DNA of 64,000 nt from Parasitella parasitica (Eukaryota > Mucoromycota > Mucoromycetes > Mucorales > Mucoraceae): NCBI GenBank assembly GCA_025201805.1, contig MU619282.1, positions 62,821 to 126,820 on the forward strand. Direction: 5' to 3'. The notes under the pieces were generated by a model, which did not search any database, was not told where the DNA came from, and saw only the letters and a program-made list of their open reading frames with translations. The position numbers were made by a program, and so were the translations under genes. This document shows positions 1-10,499 of the stretch, one piece after another (position 1 is the first letter of the stretch; each line of letters starts with the position of its first letter).

Positions 1-115
1 TTCTAATAATAAAAAGAGGCTCACGGAATTTCAAATCAAAAGTATAAATTAGGGTCTTTGTTGGCATTTGCCAAATATTATTCGAGTTTTTTTTTTTTGT
101 ATTTATATTTATACT

Positions 116-1538
116 ATGCAAGCGCCTCCTCCAGCTACCAATGGCCCAGTCATTGCGGGCTACTTTGCGAACTGGTAAGCTATGTGGCAACTATTTCACC
201 GTAATGATATTGAATAAGAAATGTGACGAGGGGTATCTATGACAGAAAGTACAATGTTATAGACGTGGCAGTACAAGCCAACAAATTGACACATATATTA
301 TACGCTTTTGCAAACTTACAGGAAAATGGGCAAGTGGTTCTCGGGGTAAGTTCATCGCACAAGATAATTGAGTTCAATGCAGGCTTATTTGAATTTTGTT
401 TTTTATTTTTTTATTTTTTATTGATAGGATGCATATGCTGATAAAGAAAAGCATTTTCCTGCAAGTAAGTCATTACAGCAGCTATATATATATATATATA
501 TATAAAAGAGAAATTGACGGAAGGATTTATACAGATGAATGCGTCAATGGTAGAGCAGATAGTTGGAATGATCAAGGCAATAATTTGTATGGCAATTTTA
601 AGCAATTCTATCAGCTCAAGCAGAAACATCGCCATCTGAAAGTATCACTCAGTGTGGGCGGCTGGACGTGGTCGAAAAATTTCGCTTCGGTAGCCTGTGA
701 TCCCGCTAAACGCCAAAGGTTTGTTCAATCTAGTATCAAACTAATTGCCGACTTGGGCCTGGATGGCGTGGATATTGATTGGGAGTATCCAAAGAACGAC
801 CAAGAAGCGTTTCATTATGTGCATTTGTTGTATGAGACTCGTATTGCGTTGGATGCTTACCAGCAACAATGCCAGCAATTGGATCAGCCTCGTCTGTTAT
901 TGACTGTTGCTGTACCTTGTGGCCCTGAACATTATAGAAAATTACGTCTGGCTGAAATGCAGCCTTATGTGGATATATTTTACTTGATGGCGTATGATTA
1001 TGCCGGTTCCTGGGATAGCAAAACTGGTCACCAAGCAGCCATGTTTGGTGGTGCACTAAACACCGATCAAGCTGTAAATGATTACTTGGCTGCAGGCGTT
1101 CCTTCCAACAAGCTGGTGGTGGGCTTTCCTATGTACGGCCGTGGCTTTTGCAATACGGATGGCCCCGAGTGTGGATTTCAAGGTGTGCCTAAAGGCACAT
1201 GGGAAGAAGGCCAATTTGATTACAAATGCCTGCCAAAGCATGGTGCTACTGAATTCCACGATCATCAAAGAATGGCATCTTGGTCGTATGATCCTCATGC
1301 CAGAGAGCTCATTACGTACGATACACCGCAAATCATTGCACAAAAATGTGACTATATCAAGCAGAGACAGTTGGGCGGTGCCATGTTTTGGGAATTGAGT
1401 GCTGACCGCAGTCCAAACGACCCTCGTAACTTGGTAAATACAGTGTACCAAGCACTGGATAGACGATTAGACCAAATGCCCAACCATCTTGATTATCCTA
1501 ATAGCGAATTTGATAATATAAGGAACCATATGAATTAG
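116..1538 (+). CDS. GH18 chitinase (class V type), no signal peptide
   Basis: Hydrolyses beta-1,4-GlcNAc linkages of chitin. Exons 116..174, 231..345, 428..464 and 535..1538 join in frame to 404 residues. The family-18 catalytic signature DGVDIDWEYP is complete, with the acid/base glutamate at about residue 154; SLSVGGWTWS (the SxGG strand) and MAYDYAGSW, the usual substrate-binding strands, are also present, as is a late MFWELSADR. The protein begins MQAPPPATNGPVIAGYFANW, so the first TIM-barrel strand starts at residue 12 and there is no secretion signal, which suggests an intracellular or non-classically exported enzyme rather than a secreted digestive one. No chitin-binding module or C-terminal extension is seen. 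Intron 3 holds a TA dinucleotide run. The family call is firm; the first three small exons rest on splice consensus and phase. Confidence 0.9.
483..504. repeat. TA microsatellite in intron 3 of the chitinase gene
   Basis: About eleven TA units lie in the third intron, between the donor at 465 and the acceptor ending at 534. Confidence 0.8.
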
Positions 1539-1678
1539 TAATGATAGTGTCTTGAGTCACCTGCTTTGAAAACAGATGTTACATGTACGGGGCTACCTGA
1601 CTAAACATGAAGATGTATGTACAAATAATAAAACGTTTGCTTTGAACGATCAAGATCTATTTCTTTACATAACTTACT

Positions 1679-2806
1679 ATGACCCACACCTATACTTCCA
1701 ATAGACTTTCGCTACCTTCAGAAATAACACGCACAGTGTCCAACGCTAGCTTTTATGGCTCCTTGTCTATCCATCAAAGGTTCGATCGACTGGGATCTGG
1801 ACAAGACCTTGACTTGTTCGGAACCAGCGTTGCAAGAAGCTCTATTCTGTCTCAAATGAGTTTGTATGGGCAAATGTACCTTTTTTCTAATCTACTTACA
1901 TGTATTCCGACTCTAGAGTTCATAAGAAAAGTGTATCTAATCACATTACTGCAACTTTCAGCTATATCAACAATGACTTCAACGTTTTTGCACTCGAAAT
2001 ACTGGCACGAAGAAAGGTACTAATATACAATCATGCTTATGCGACATGGGCGATTTATATCAATATTGGTTCTGCAGTCAATATGTATGGTGGATAATGT
2101 TATTTCCAGCAACCGTTTTGTTGATAATCGCAGCATGGCAGTTATGGACACAATACTATCAGCTTTCGGGCACCAGTCGTCTTGCCATATTAATCATCTA
2201 TTCAACTCTAATGGCGTTTATACTGTCTGACATAGGTATAAACAGGTCTACCACACTATTACACTACCTCGTCATACTCAATTTCCTGTACTATTCGTAT
2301 TTATACAGTAGCTAAAGCTTTCAAAGAATACGGGCTGATAGTCTTTACAATGGCATGTTCCGGTATTCTAAGCATCGTAATTTACACCTTTCAGACAAGG
2401 TTCAAATTCCAAGGCACGAAACCAATGTAAGCCGATATCACCAAACCAGCGAATTATTATTTGTTTTTAAAAAAAAAAAAAAAAAATGAATACAACAAGC
2501 GTCTGCAGTATTGCTACTGTGTGCATCTGTTCTATAGGTCTTCGATTTGTATATCAATTGAATCCTGTGCAAATATTGGGACCGATTGCAGTAGCGAGTA
2601 TAATATGCAGCTATCTTATACTTGAATTATACTATGCTATGGATGCAATAACAGTCGACGATTACATCCTTGCTAATATGTCGTTTTATATGGACTTGGC
2701 CTATCCCATCAATGGCCTTCATCATCTGTGCGAGTTATCAGACCATGTTGATAACTTTCCAGAGTACTTTGACCCAGATGCGTCTGCTGTGCTGAATGCT
2801 GCCTAG
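1679..2806 (+). CDS. Bax inhibitor-1 / TMBIM (LFG) family membrane protein
   Basis: Exons 1679..2016, 2078..2235, 2309..2426 and 2500..2806 keep phase and give 306 residues. After a polar N-terminus of about 75 residues come family landmarks in order: EFIRKVYLITLLQLSA (first membrane helix), WWIMLFPATVLL, LAILIIYSTLMAFILSD, IVIYTFQTRFKFQG (compare the TFQTK motif of LFG proteins) and the C-terminal DDYILANMSFYMDLAYP, which matches the family pattern D-YI-A-L-Y-D. Relatives (yeast Bxi1/Ybh3, animal TMBIM4) are seven-helix proteins of ER, Golgi or vacuole that act in calcium leak, unfolded-protein response and cell-death control; that role is inferred from family only. The first exon is continuous across a tempting donor at 1876, because the in-frame read-through encodes the first helix. 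Unusual: an acidic C-terminal tail (about 25 residues) follows the last helix. Confidence 0.75.
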
Positions 2807-2997
2807 CCAAAAGCCGCTGAAACTCACTATCTGTGTAATATCGGCACCCACATGGCCAAGAGATGTTGTAACTAAATGTAGTATAAACCTTCATGTAGAA
2901 TATAAAATGTAGCTTTTAATAAATGACAGGTATACAATAGCGCAGTGAAAAGTAAATAATACATATACAATACAATTTTTTTTTTCTTTAAATAAAG

Positions 2998-3197
2998 NNN
3001 NNNNNNNNNNNNNNNNNNNNNNNNNNNNNNNNNNNNNNNNNNNNNNNNNNNNNNNNNNNNNNNNNNNNNNNNNNNNNNNNNNNNNNNNNNNNNNNNNNNN
3101 NNNNNNNNNNNNNNNNNNNNNNNNNNNNNNNNNNNNNNNNNNNNNNNNNNNNNNNNNNNNNNNNNNNNNNNNNNNNNNNNNNNNNNNNNNNNNNNNN
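2998..3197. other. Assembly gap (200 N)
   Basis: A run of exactly 200 N, a common placeholder length, interrupts the 3' end of the first VTC gene. The true size and sequence are unknown. Confidence 0.99.
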
Positions 3198-5314
3198 ACA
3201 TACCAAGCACGTCGTTCAAATTGGTAGAGTGCATAGATTGCAATACCAGCAGAGATACCGATAAAGATGGCACCAGCAATACGAGACACATTGTCACCAA
3301 AGTTAAGCAGATTCAAAGCTACGGACAACAGCAAGGCACAGAATTGGAGCCAGGCGATAAAAGTACGTTCATTAGAGAAGAACACCTTGGGCTCAACCTT
3401 GACCTTCTTGACAGGAATCTGGTTGTTGGGGTTCTTGGGGTCCTTGATAAACATTGTGTTACTTTCAAACATCTTTTTGCCACCACCAGAGGAATCGCCT
3501 ATATCTAATCGAATATCACCATTATTGAAATTGATTTCTTCACCAAGAACACCCGCTTCCTTGTCGTTGCGTTCAATGTTCTTTTGACGGAGTGGGCCAT
3601 AGTTGAGCGGATCGTCACCTTTGACAACAAGAGTAGATTGCATGCGATGCGGCTTGTTACCCCAGTTGGTGCTGTCGAGGCGGTTCACGCCACCCGCCAT
3701 AAGGAGTTTCTGCGATGACGCACCACTGAACGTATCCGTACTATTTCCACCCAACGATGATTCATTCACCTTGTCCATTCGCAGTTGTTCGGCTTCCATT
3801 GCGCGGCGATATTGGCCATCGATGAGAGGCTTGAATGACTGAGAACGAGTAAGGCCAAAGTTGGAAGAACGGGGCTTGCGAATATCAATTTCCATCTCTG
3901 ACAGCCACCAAGGCAGCAATGGGATGCGATCACGGAAGAGGTAAGATGCTCCGTGAAGATACTTGGAAAAACGAGGTACCTCGTGCACAAGGTGGGATTC
4001 CAGCAACTTTGCAAGCCAGGAAGGGGCCTTCTTTTTGGTCTTGGTTTCCAGCACTGCATAAGGGAAACGTAGGATCTCTGATTCCTCAAGATAGCTGAAG
4101 GGATAGTCAATGCCAACATCGGGACGTCTCCAGTCAGTGGGGCCTCTGCGAACAACGCCATTATAGTTGTCTTCGCGAATAAAGGTCAAGTCGTTATCTA
4201 TGCTTATCCGCACACTGGGGTCATCGGGTAATTGGAAAGCAGTATGGTTGTAAAAGATGCGGCAAACAGGCTTCAAATTCTTGTCGTTGATGGATTTCTG
4301 CACGCCTGAAGCGACAAACCTACAGTCGTCTACAAGCTTAGGATCTGCATCTTTGGCAGCAAGTCGATTTGCGAATTCGTCTGCTGTCAGAGCACCGCTG
4401 ATGAATTTATGTATATCTTGGCTTGACATTTGGATACGGTCTTTTATAGATTTGCCATCCAGCCATTCGGCATGGTGTGTGCTACGTTCTACAAAGACCT
4501 CGGGGTTGGATGTGGGGCCGTGCCATTTGAACCGAATTGCCTCGGCGCCTTCATCACGCTGCAAAAGACCTGTGTAGAGACCAAATTCGTCATTATCGAC
4601 GTAGACGCTAGAGATGGCGGAATCGGAAGCCTCATAGCGCTTATCCTTGTTGTAAATAAAGACGGGCAGGTGGAGCATGATGATAGACTTGACCTCAGTG
4701 ATATTGTCAGGATGGATCCAGTATTTGACAGCACCCTTATCGGTGGAAGAAGAGAGCGAGTCATTGCTGCTGCTATCGGCAACTGTGCGAGGCTTTCCAC
4801 GCTGGCGGCAAAGATCATGCAAAGCTGAGATAAATACAATGGCAACGTCAAATCTCTGCTTATCGAGCGGCTTGCTTCTAAGGTGCGGGATGAAGTCTTG
4901 TTTCTGCTGGAGGCCGGTCCATTTGTCGTGCTTCTTTATGATCTTTTGAAAGCCAGTGTAGTTTAGTCTGGTAAATTTGGCTAGGTCATTGACATCAAAC
5001 AAGACCTCAGTCAATGCGTCATCCATGATTGTCCAATTCTGCTCTGAACTCCAAGTGGGATTGTCGATGAATGTCTGAATCGTGCGCTCGCAGTAACTGA
5101 TCCTGGCCTCGACTTCGCCCAGTTTGGCCGACACAAAATCATACACTTTCTCCAGCTCGTTCTCAAGCTTCTTTACGAATTCATCTTCGTCGTCTCCATT
5201 CCATTGATGATCAAGCTGACGAGACTTGAGTTCCTTTTTCAAGACATCATATGAAATGTACGATAATCTCCAAGGAGGGAAAATTTCTTTCTGCAGGTGT
5301 TCACCGAATTTCAT
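3198..5314 (-). CDS. VTC complex subunit (SPX-VTC-DUF202), 3' end lost in gap
   Basis: Start at 5314 (MKFGEHLQKE), in one exon down to the gap, about 705 residues visible. An N-terminal SPX domain (residues 1-150, with KIIKKHDK) senses inositol pyrophosphates; a central VTC tunnel domain (about 200-500) follows, then a Ser/Gly-rich linker and the start of a three-helix DUF202 module (VEPKVFFSNERTFIAWLQF). The VTC complex makes polyphosphate from ATP and moves it into the vacuole. Family catalytic positions differ here: the Arg-x-Arg motif reads IRFKW and the ERKTH motif reads ERSTH, so the key lysine is serine. That suggests a regulatory, Vtc2/3-like subunit, although the N-terminus resembles Vtc4. 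The last coding sequence visible is ERRAW followed by GTATG at the gap edge, so an intron probably starts there and the last one or two helices are missing. It lies tandem with the next gene, same strand. Confidence 0.9.
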
Positions 5315-6155
5315 CTTTGCAAATGTAACAAACAAAAATATGGAAAAGGAGTGAGATAGAGGAAAAAGATGACAAAAAAAAAAGAAAAAAAAACTTTCAA
5401 TTGTAATGATGATGAATAGAACATTGGTTTCGGCCTTTTATCGTTATATAAAAATAACTTGGCCTTCCCTATTCCAACAAAACGCCATTAATAGATTATG
5501 CCCAAGTGGTTGATTTAGCTGACCGAGGCTTGGTACATGGCCAATTAACAGACCTCCCAAAGCTGTTTTTGTTGAGTCGGTTAAAGCGAAACACCGAGGG
5601 TACTTTTTAATTCAAAAAAAAAAACAAAAAAAAAATTCATGTAACTCCATTTGAAAATAAATCGCTGAAATTATATAAAATTCTTGCTATTGACAAATGT
5701 TTTGACAAGCCAGAATCTTGTTACAGTCAAAGAAACTACGTTGGGCCAGTTGAGAAAAAATTGGGGTGGTTTTAAAATTGAATTTGGACACCAGTATGGA
5801 AGTGGTGAAAGTGGAACACCGGTATGAAAGTGAGACACCAACACGAAAATGGAACAGCAATAAGCAAATGGGGATATGTTGAGATACATCTAGTTTTTGT
5901 GCAAATGGGTAAAGAAGAAGACGCGGCGATCTTGTTCCATTTAACAAGAAAAGCAGCAGGTAGACTATGAGAATTTTGTGATGAATATTTAAATCGTACC
6001 AGTAAATCCAACATTGTCGAGGTTTATGCCGCAATTACTGACATTAGCGAATTTTCAAATATATTTTTTAGCCATTGTATATATGTTTATTAGTATATAA
6101 ATGATACCAAGTGAAGGGTATGAATGAAAAAATATATATAAAAGTAGAAGTACAT
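5315..6155. other. Intergenic between the two VTC genes
   Basis: Holds the promoter of the downstream VTC gene and the 3' region of the other. There are A-rich runs near 5380 and 5615, and a block of imperfect short tandem repeats at 5786-5871 (pattern GACACC-GTATGAAAGTG). The open frames here on the minus strand arise from that repeat. No gene is supported. Confidence 0.6.
5786..5871. repeat. Imperfect tandem repeat, three to four units of about 20-28 bp
   Basis: Successive units begin GGACACCAGTATGGAAGTG, GAACACCGGTATGAAAGTG, GACACCAACACGAAAATG and GAACAGCAATAAGCAAATG. They are degenerate but in register. Confidence 0.6.
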
Positions 6156-8684
6156 TTAAATATTTGAAGAGGAAGTAGTAGAGCCTGTATTATTGACACC
6201 TAAATAGTTGTTTTCCTGAGCAGGGCTATTGAATCTCAAAGCAAAATTAAGCTGTACAATGAACGTTAGCACCAAACTACATGAAAATCAATAACGTCAA
6301 CTTACCACTAAAGCGCCTACTAATAGAATACATAGAAATACAGGGCCATAAATGTCGTCGAAACGCAGATCAGGCAGTTTACGAATGCGATATGAACGCC
6401 ATCTGTAGAATCCAAAAGCATAGAGAGCAAAGATCATTGAAATACCAAAAAAGACGGCACCAACAATTTTGTTGACGCCATCGCCAAAGTTCATGAGAGT
6501 CAACGCAGCAGAAAGGATGATGGCGGAAAAATGAAGCCAGTGGATAAACGTACGTTCGTTAGCAAAGAACACCTTGGGCTCAATACGGGCACCACCGCCC
6601 GCTTTATCCTTCTTGGTTTTCTTTTTCTTCTTTTCATTTGTTTCTTCGCCTGAAGTTCCTTCTTCCAGGGCGCTAATGTCTTCGTCGAAATAAGCATTGA
6701 GCCGAGCCTCTTCTCCTAGCTTATCGGAAGACATACGTTTCTCGTTTTGTACGTAGGAGGAGCGTGGCGTTTGTTTTCCACTCATTAGGAATTCAGTAGA
6801 AGATGTATCGAGATAATCGTGGCGGCGGCTGTCAGAACGGTTACGAGACATAGAGCCAGAGCCAGTGTAGGAGTCATGAGCTCCTAGTGTTAGATTATCG
6901 TATGAAATATCGTGCTGGGACCAAATGGGGTCATCGAATGGATTACTGCCTGTTTTGCTCGCGTTAAGAGATTCAGCGGTGGGGGATGGTGCGGGAGATG
7001 CACGTGTTAATGGCGCAGTGCCTCCTGATGGGGCGTTTTCACTGCTGCGAGGCATCTTGGTTGACCGAGTTGACATGCCTCGAATCAAGGCAGTGGGCTT
7101 TTTGTTGGCGCTAGGGGCGCGTTTCAAAGTAGAAGAGCGTTCCAGTTGTGATTCAAGATAACCCATACGGTATTTGCCGTCAATCAGAGGTTTGAGACTC
7201 TTGGATCGTGACAAACCAGTGAAGTTGCCCGTGGGCTGTTTAGCATTGCGAATGTCCAGTTTCAATTCATTCAGCCACCACGGCAAAAGAGGCAAACGAG
7301 GGTTCCAAAAGAAGGCAGCGCCTTGCAAAAACTTTGAAAAGCGGGGGACTTCATAGACAAGCTGCGATTCTAAAAGGCGGGTAAGCCATTGGGGAGGCTC
7401 TTGGCCGAGATGGGTCTGTAATTTAGTCTCAAGCACTGCGTAAGGAAACTTGTAAACCTCGGCAGGGTTCAAGTTATTAAACGGATAATCTATACCCATA
7501 TCGGGCCGACGCCAGGCGCCTCCTCGTCTCTCACTGAAGCCATCTTCACGAACAAAGGTTAAGTCTGTATCCAGAGAAAGACGAAGACGTTGGTCACCCG
7601 GCACTTGGAATGCGGTACGGTTATAAAACACACGCATGACAGGCTCGAGGCGCTTTTCCATGAGGGATTTCTGAACACCGGAAGCAATAAAGTAGTTGGC
7701 CTTGACCACATCCTCAGGAGTGCCCTTGTCTCTCAGCTCTTGAGCGTATTGATCGGCAGTGTAGGTACCAGCAACGTAGGCATCTACCTTGCTAGCATCT
7801 ATGCGGAATCTGTCTTTGACGGAGGCGCCATCTAACCAGGGAGCATGATGCGTTTTTCGCTCAATAAAGATGCTATTGGAGTTCATCGGGCCATACCAGC
7901 GGAAACGGATAGCTTCAGCAGCTTCGTCTCTTTGAAGGCGGCCTTGATAGAGATCAAAATCGGGATTATCAAAATAGACGCTTGAAATAGCACTGTCCTC
8001 GGGCTCAATGGGCTTGTTAGTATTGAATACAAGGACAGGTAAATGAAACAAGAGAATGGCCTTTAGCTCTGTTACATTGTCAGGGTGGATCCAATATTTG
8101 GCAGTAGCACGTTCAAAGGCATTTTGGTCCAAGCCAGCAGCAGCATTGCCTGATCTTGCTTCGCCATGCAGTTGGCAGAGATCATGAAGTGTTGATATTT
8201 TGACGAGAGCCACATCAAATCTCTGTCGGTCCAATGATTTTGAGCGAATGATGTCGACAAACAGAGGCTGAGCATTGTATTTTGTGTATTTGTCATGTTT
8301 TTTGATCAGCTTCTGCAGAGCCAAAAAGTTGTAGCGAGTAAATTTGGAGAGATCGTTCAAATCCATCAGAATTTCGGTTAAAGCATCATCGGTCGAGTCG
8401 TACAGGCTTTTTGCTACCGAGGGCGAAATGTTTTTGCTTTGGTGGGTCAGGGTCCTTTCGCAATAGGCCAGGCGAGACTCGATCTCTCGCTGCTTTCTGT
8501 TGATAAAGAAATCAATCTTGTCTGCCTCCAAGCGTATGGCAGTTTCAAAGTCTCTTTCGTCAGAGGCGTTCCATTCATGGTCGTTTTGCCGCTCGATCAT
8601 ATCCTGTTTGATGTCATCGTAGGCAATGTACTCTAGCCGCCATGGCTCGTATATGTTTTTCTGCAGTTCCTGGCCAAATTTCAT
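6156..8684 (-). CDS. VTC4: VTC complex catalytic-type subunit (SPX-VTC-DUF202), Vtc4-like
   Basis: Exons 6306..8684 and 6156..6251 (54-nt intron) give 824 residues. SPX domain first (MKFGQELQKN, KLIKKHDKYTK), then the polyphosphate polymerase tunnel domain with the family's IRFRWYG and ERKTHH motifs and PYAVLETK, a long Ser/Thr-rich linker, a Lys-rich stretch (NEKKKKKTKKDKAGGG), then DUF202 with three helices starting at RIEPKVFFANERTF. The intact Arg-x-Arg and ERKTH residues mark this as the probable polymerase of the vacuolar polyphosphate complex, unlike its upstream neighbour, which lacks two of them. The short last exon encodes LNFALRF and a polar tail; without splicing the protein would stop inside the last helix. 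Vtc2/3 proteins have a similar length and linker, so the symbol is by residue conservation, not length. Confidence 0.9.
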
Positions 8685-9073
8685 TTGTAAATGTGAAGCT
8701 AAACAAAAAAGAAAGAAAAGAAACAGTAATTTGAGGCGCTTTATTTTTTGAGGAGTGTTATATTTTTAGGAACATCCGCACACTCTGTGTGCTATAATCA
8801 ACAACATCGTGTGGTCTCACCTGGTATTTAGTACTCTCAATGATCCCAACATCGGGCATTCAAACTATTTACATTCATTAATAATATACATTCATTATTT
8901 ATCCTGATGGTAGCAGCCACCCACAAGAAGAGAGACACTTGATTCTTCCCTGTATTCTGTGTTACAAACAGCGTGGTGCTGAGTGTAATATTCCGTTTGG
9001 ACAAGATGATTTTTGTAGTATTTTGGGACAAACTACCTAAAGTGAAACTGATATGTAAGGATAACGTCTAACT

Positions 9074-9340
9074 TTAGCCAAACTCTTTGTCAATGCCCTC
9101 ATCCCAGAACGTCTCAGCATGCTTAATCCAAGCTTGACAATCCCTGAACCAAAACTGATACAGAAGGTCTACTGTCTTCTCACTCTGATCTGAAAGGTAC
9201 AAGAAGCGTCTAACGAACCATTGCCTTTGCCTTGCCTCGTCTCGCCTCGACAAGATCTTCAACTTTCGTCAATGGGCCAAGTCAACAATCCCGGGTTTTG
9301 CTCCTGTCGAGTGTAAGACTCGTGGCAAGAAAGGAGGAGA
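9074..9340 (-). pseudogene. Unrecognised coding-like remnant broken by a stop
   Basis: One minus-strand frame runs from about 9340 to 9074 with a single TGA at 9269-9271. The upstream part ends TGAKPGIVDLAH and the downstream part reads KILSRRDEARQRQWFVRRFL, then QFWFRDCQAWIKHAETFWDE to the stop. Composition is protein-like and base composition is higher in GC than the flanks. I do not recognise the family; a decayed transposon or captured gene fragment is possible. No start codon or splice sites are convincing. Confidence 0.3.
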
Positions 9341-10228
9341 ATATTCATTTTTCATGAATAAGCCCTCCGAATACCAGAAGCACTTGGGCGGCTACTTTTG
9401 GCTTGACAAAACAAATTGACAGCACTCTTCAGGATGATACGCCAAACTGCTGCTTGGATTTGAATCTTGGTGAAAAATGGTGATTTAGTGATTTGAGTTT
9501 GGGTATCTTAGGCAGCACATACCTCTCAAGTATCCGAACTGCAGCCCTTCCGCGCTTCTGTCAAGAAGGCAGTGGCGATATCATGAAACTCAGTATTGGA
9601 GGGACCGATACATTGAAACGGGGAGCATAGTGATCCCCAGAGCAACGCGGGAAAGACCAGCGAGACCTATGGATACTGCAGTCTCAAATGACGTTGTTTA
9701 TGCAGTTAAAGACAAACTACTTATTTAGTTGAATTTCAGGATAGAGTCAGTAGTGATCAATTAAAAGCTATACCCAATCGTCCTTAGCTCTGTCATCAAA
9801 GGATTTTCAGATGTTGAAATGGAGGAAGAGCACGGTTCCTGATGTAAAAGAGTATCTAAAAATGAGAAAACTGATTCAATTTTCTTGTTATAAATTTAAA
9901 TAAAGTGATGGCCAAACGAAATATCAACTACCTGCAAGTTAGTGATCCTCTTTGGCACAATCATTGCACTGATTAAAAATAGTATGTTAGTCTCAAACAG
10001 CTCAGCCACCTTGGGCCTGTTTACACTTGTATCAAACCTAGTAAAATACTTCTAAGCTTCCTAAATGCCATCATTTAAGCCATTTATACTAGAGGATCAA
10101 GCTTTGTTTGTGCCATACATTACAGCAACACAAATCTTTTTCGATCAGTACACATCTCGATTAAGAGCTTTTTAAAGTAATTAATTTTATTTTTCAAATT
10201 TTCATCAGATTAAATTTGAATGTAAACA

Positions 10229-10230
<2 letters not shown>

Positions 10231-10295
<65 letters not shown>
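10231..10295. repeat. Homopolymer T65
   Basis: Sixty-five consecutive T, flanked by C and G, upstream of the transportin gene. Length may be affected by assembly slippage. Confidence 0.9.
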
Positions 10296-10296
<1 letters not shown>

Positions 10297-10499
10297 ATAT
10301 TTTCAGTTGATAGCCTATTTTATTTCTTTTATATATTGTCAAGAAAAAAGTAAACTAGGCAAGGCTTCATCATCGTGTTTTTGGCTCATCAAAACAGGTA
10401 AGCTGAAAAAAAATTTATTTTTTGAAAAAAATTGACTCTTTTCCCTCTTTTTCCTTGTTTCGTTCTTTGTTCTCTTATAACACCATAAAAGAATTACAA

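Larger units (their letters stand above)
8685..10499. other. Intergenic with a coding-like remnant and T65
   Basis: Between the VTC4-like start and the transportin start. 9040-9700 is visibly less AT-rich than its surroundings and carries a broken minus-strand frame (listed separately). 9740-10230 is AT-rich without features. A T65 run is at 10231-10295; 10300-10499 is the pyrimidine-rich transportin promoter and leader. Confidence 0.6.

Noticed and set aside
1876-1916. Intron with GT at 1876 and AG at 1916 in the Bax-inhibitor-like gene
   Set aside because: Splicing it breaks the frame that encodes the first membrane helix; reading through gives the family sequence.
5671-6034. Overlapping minus-strand ORFs between the VTC genes
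   Set aside because: They translate the imperfect tandem repeat and have no start context or motif.
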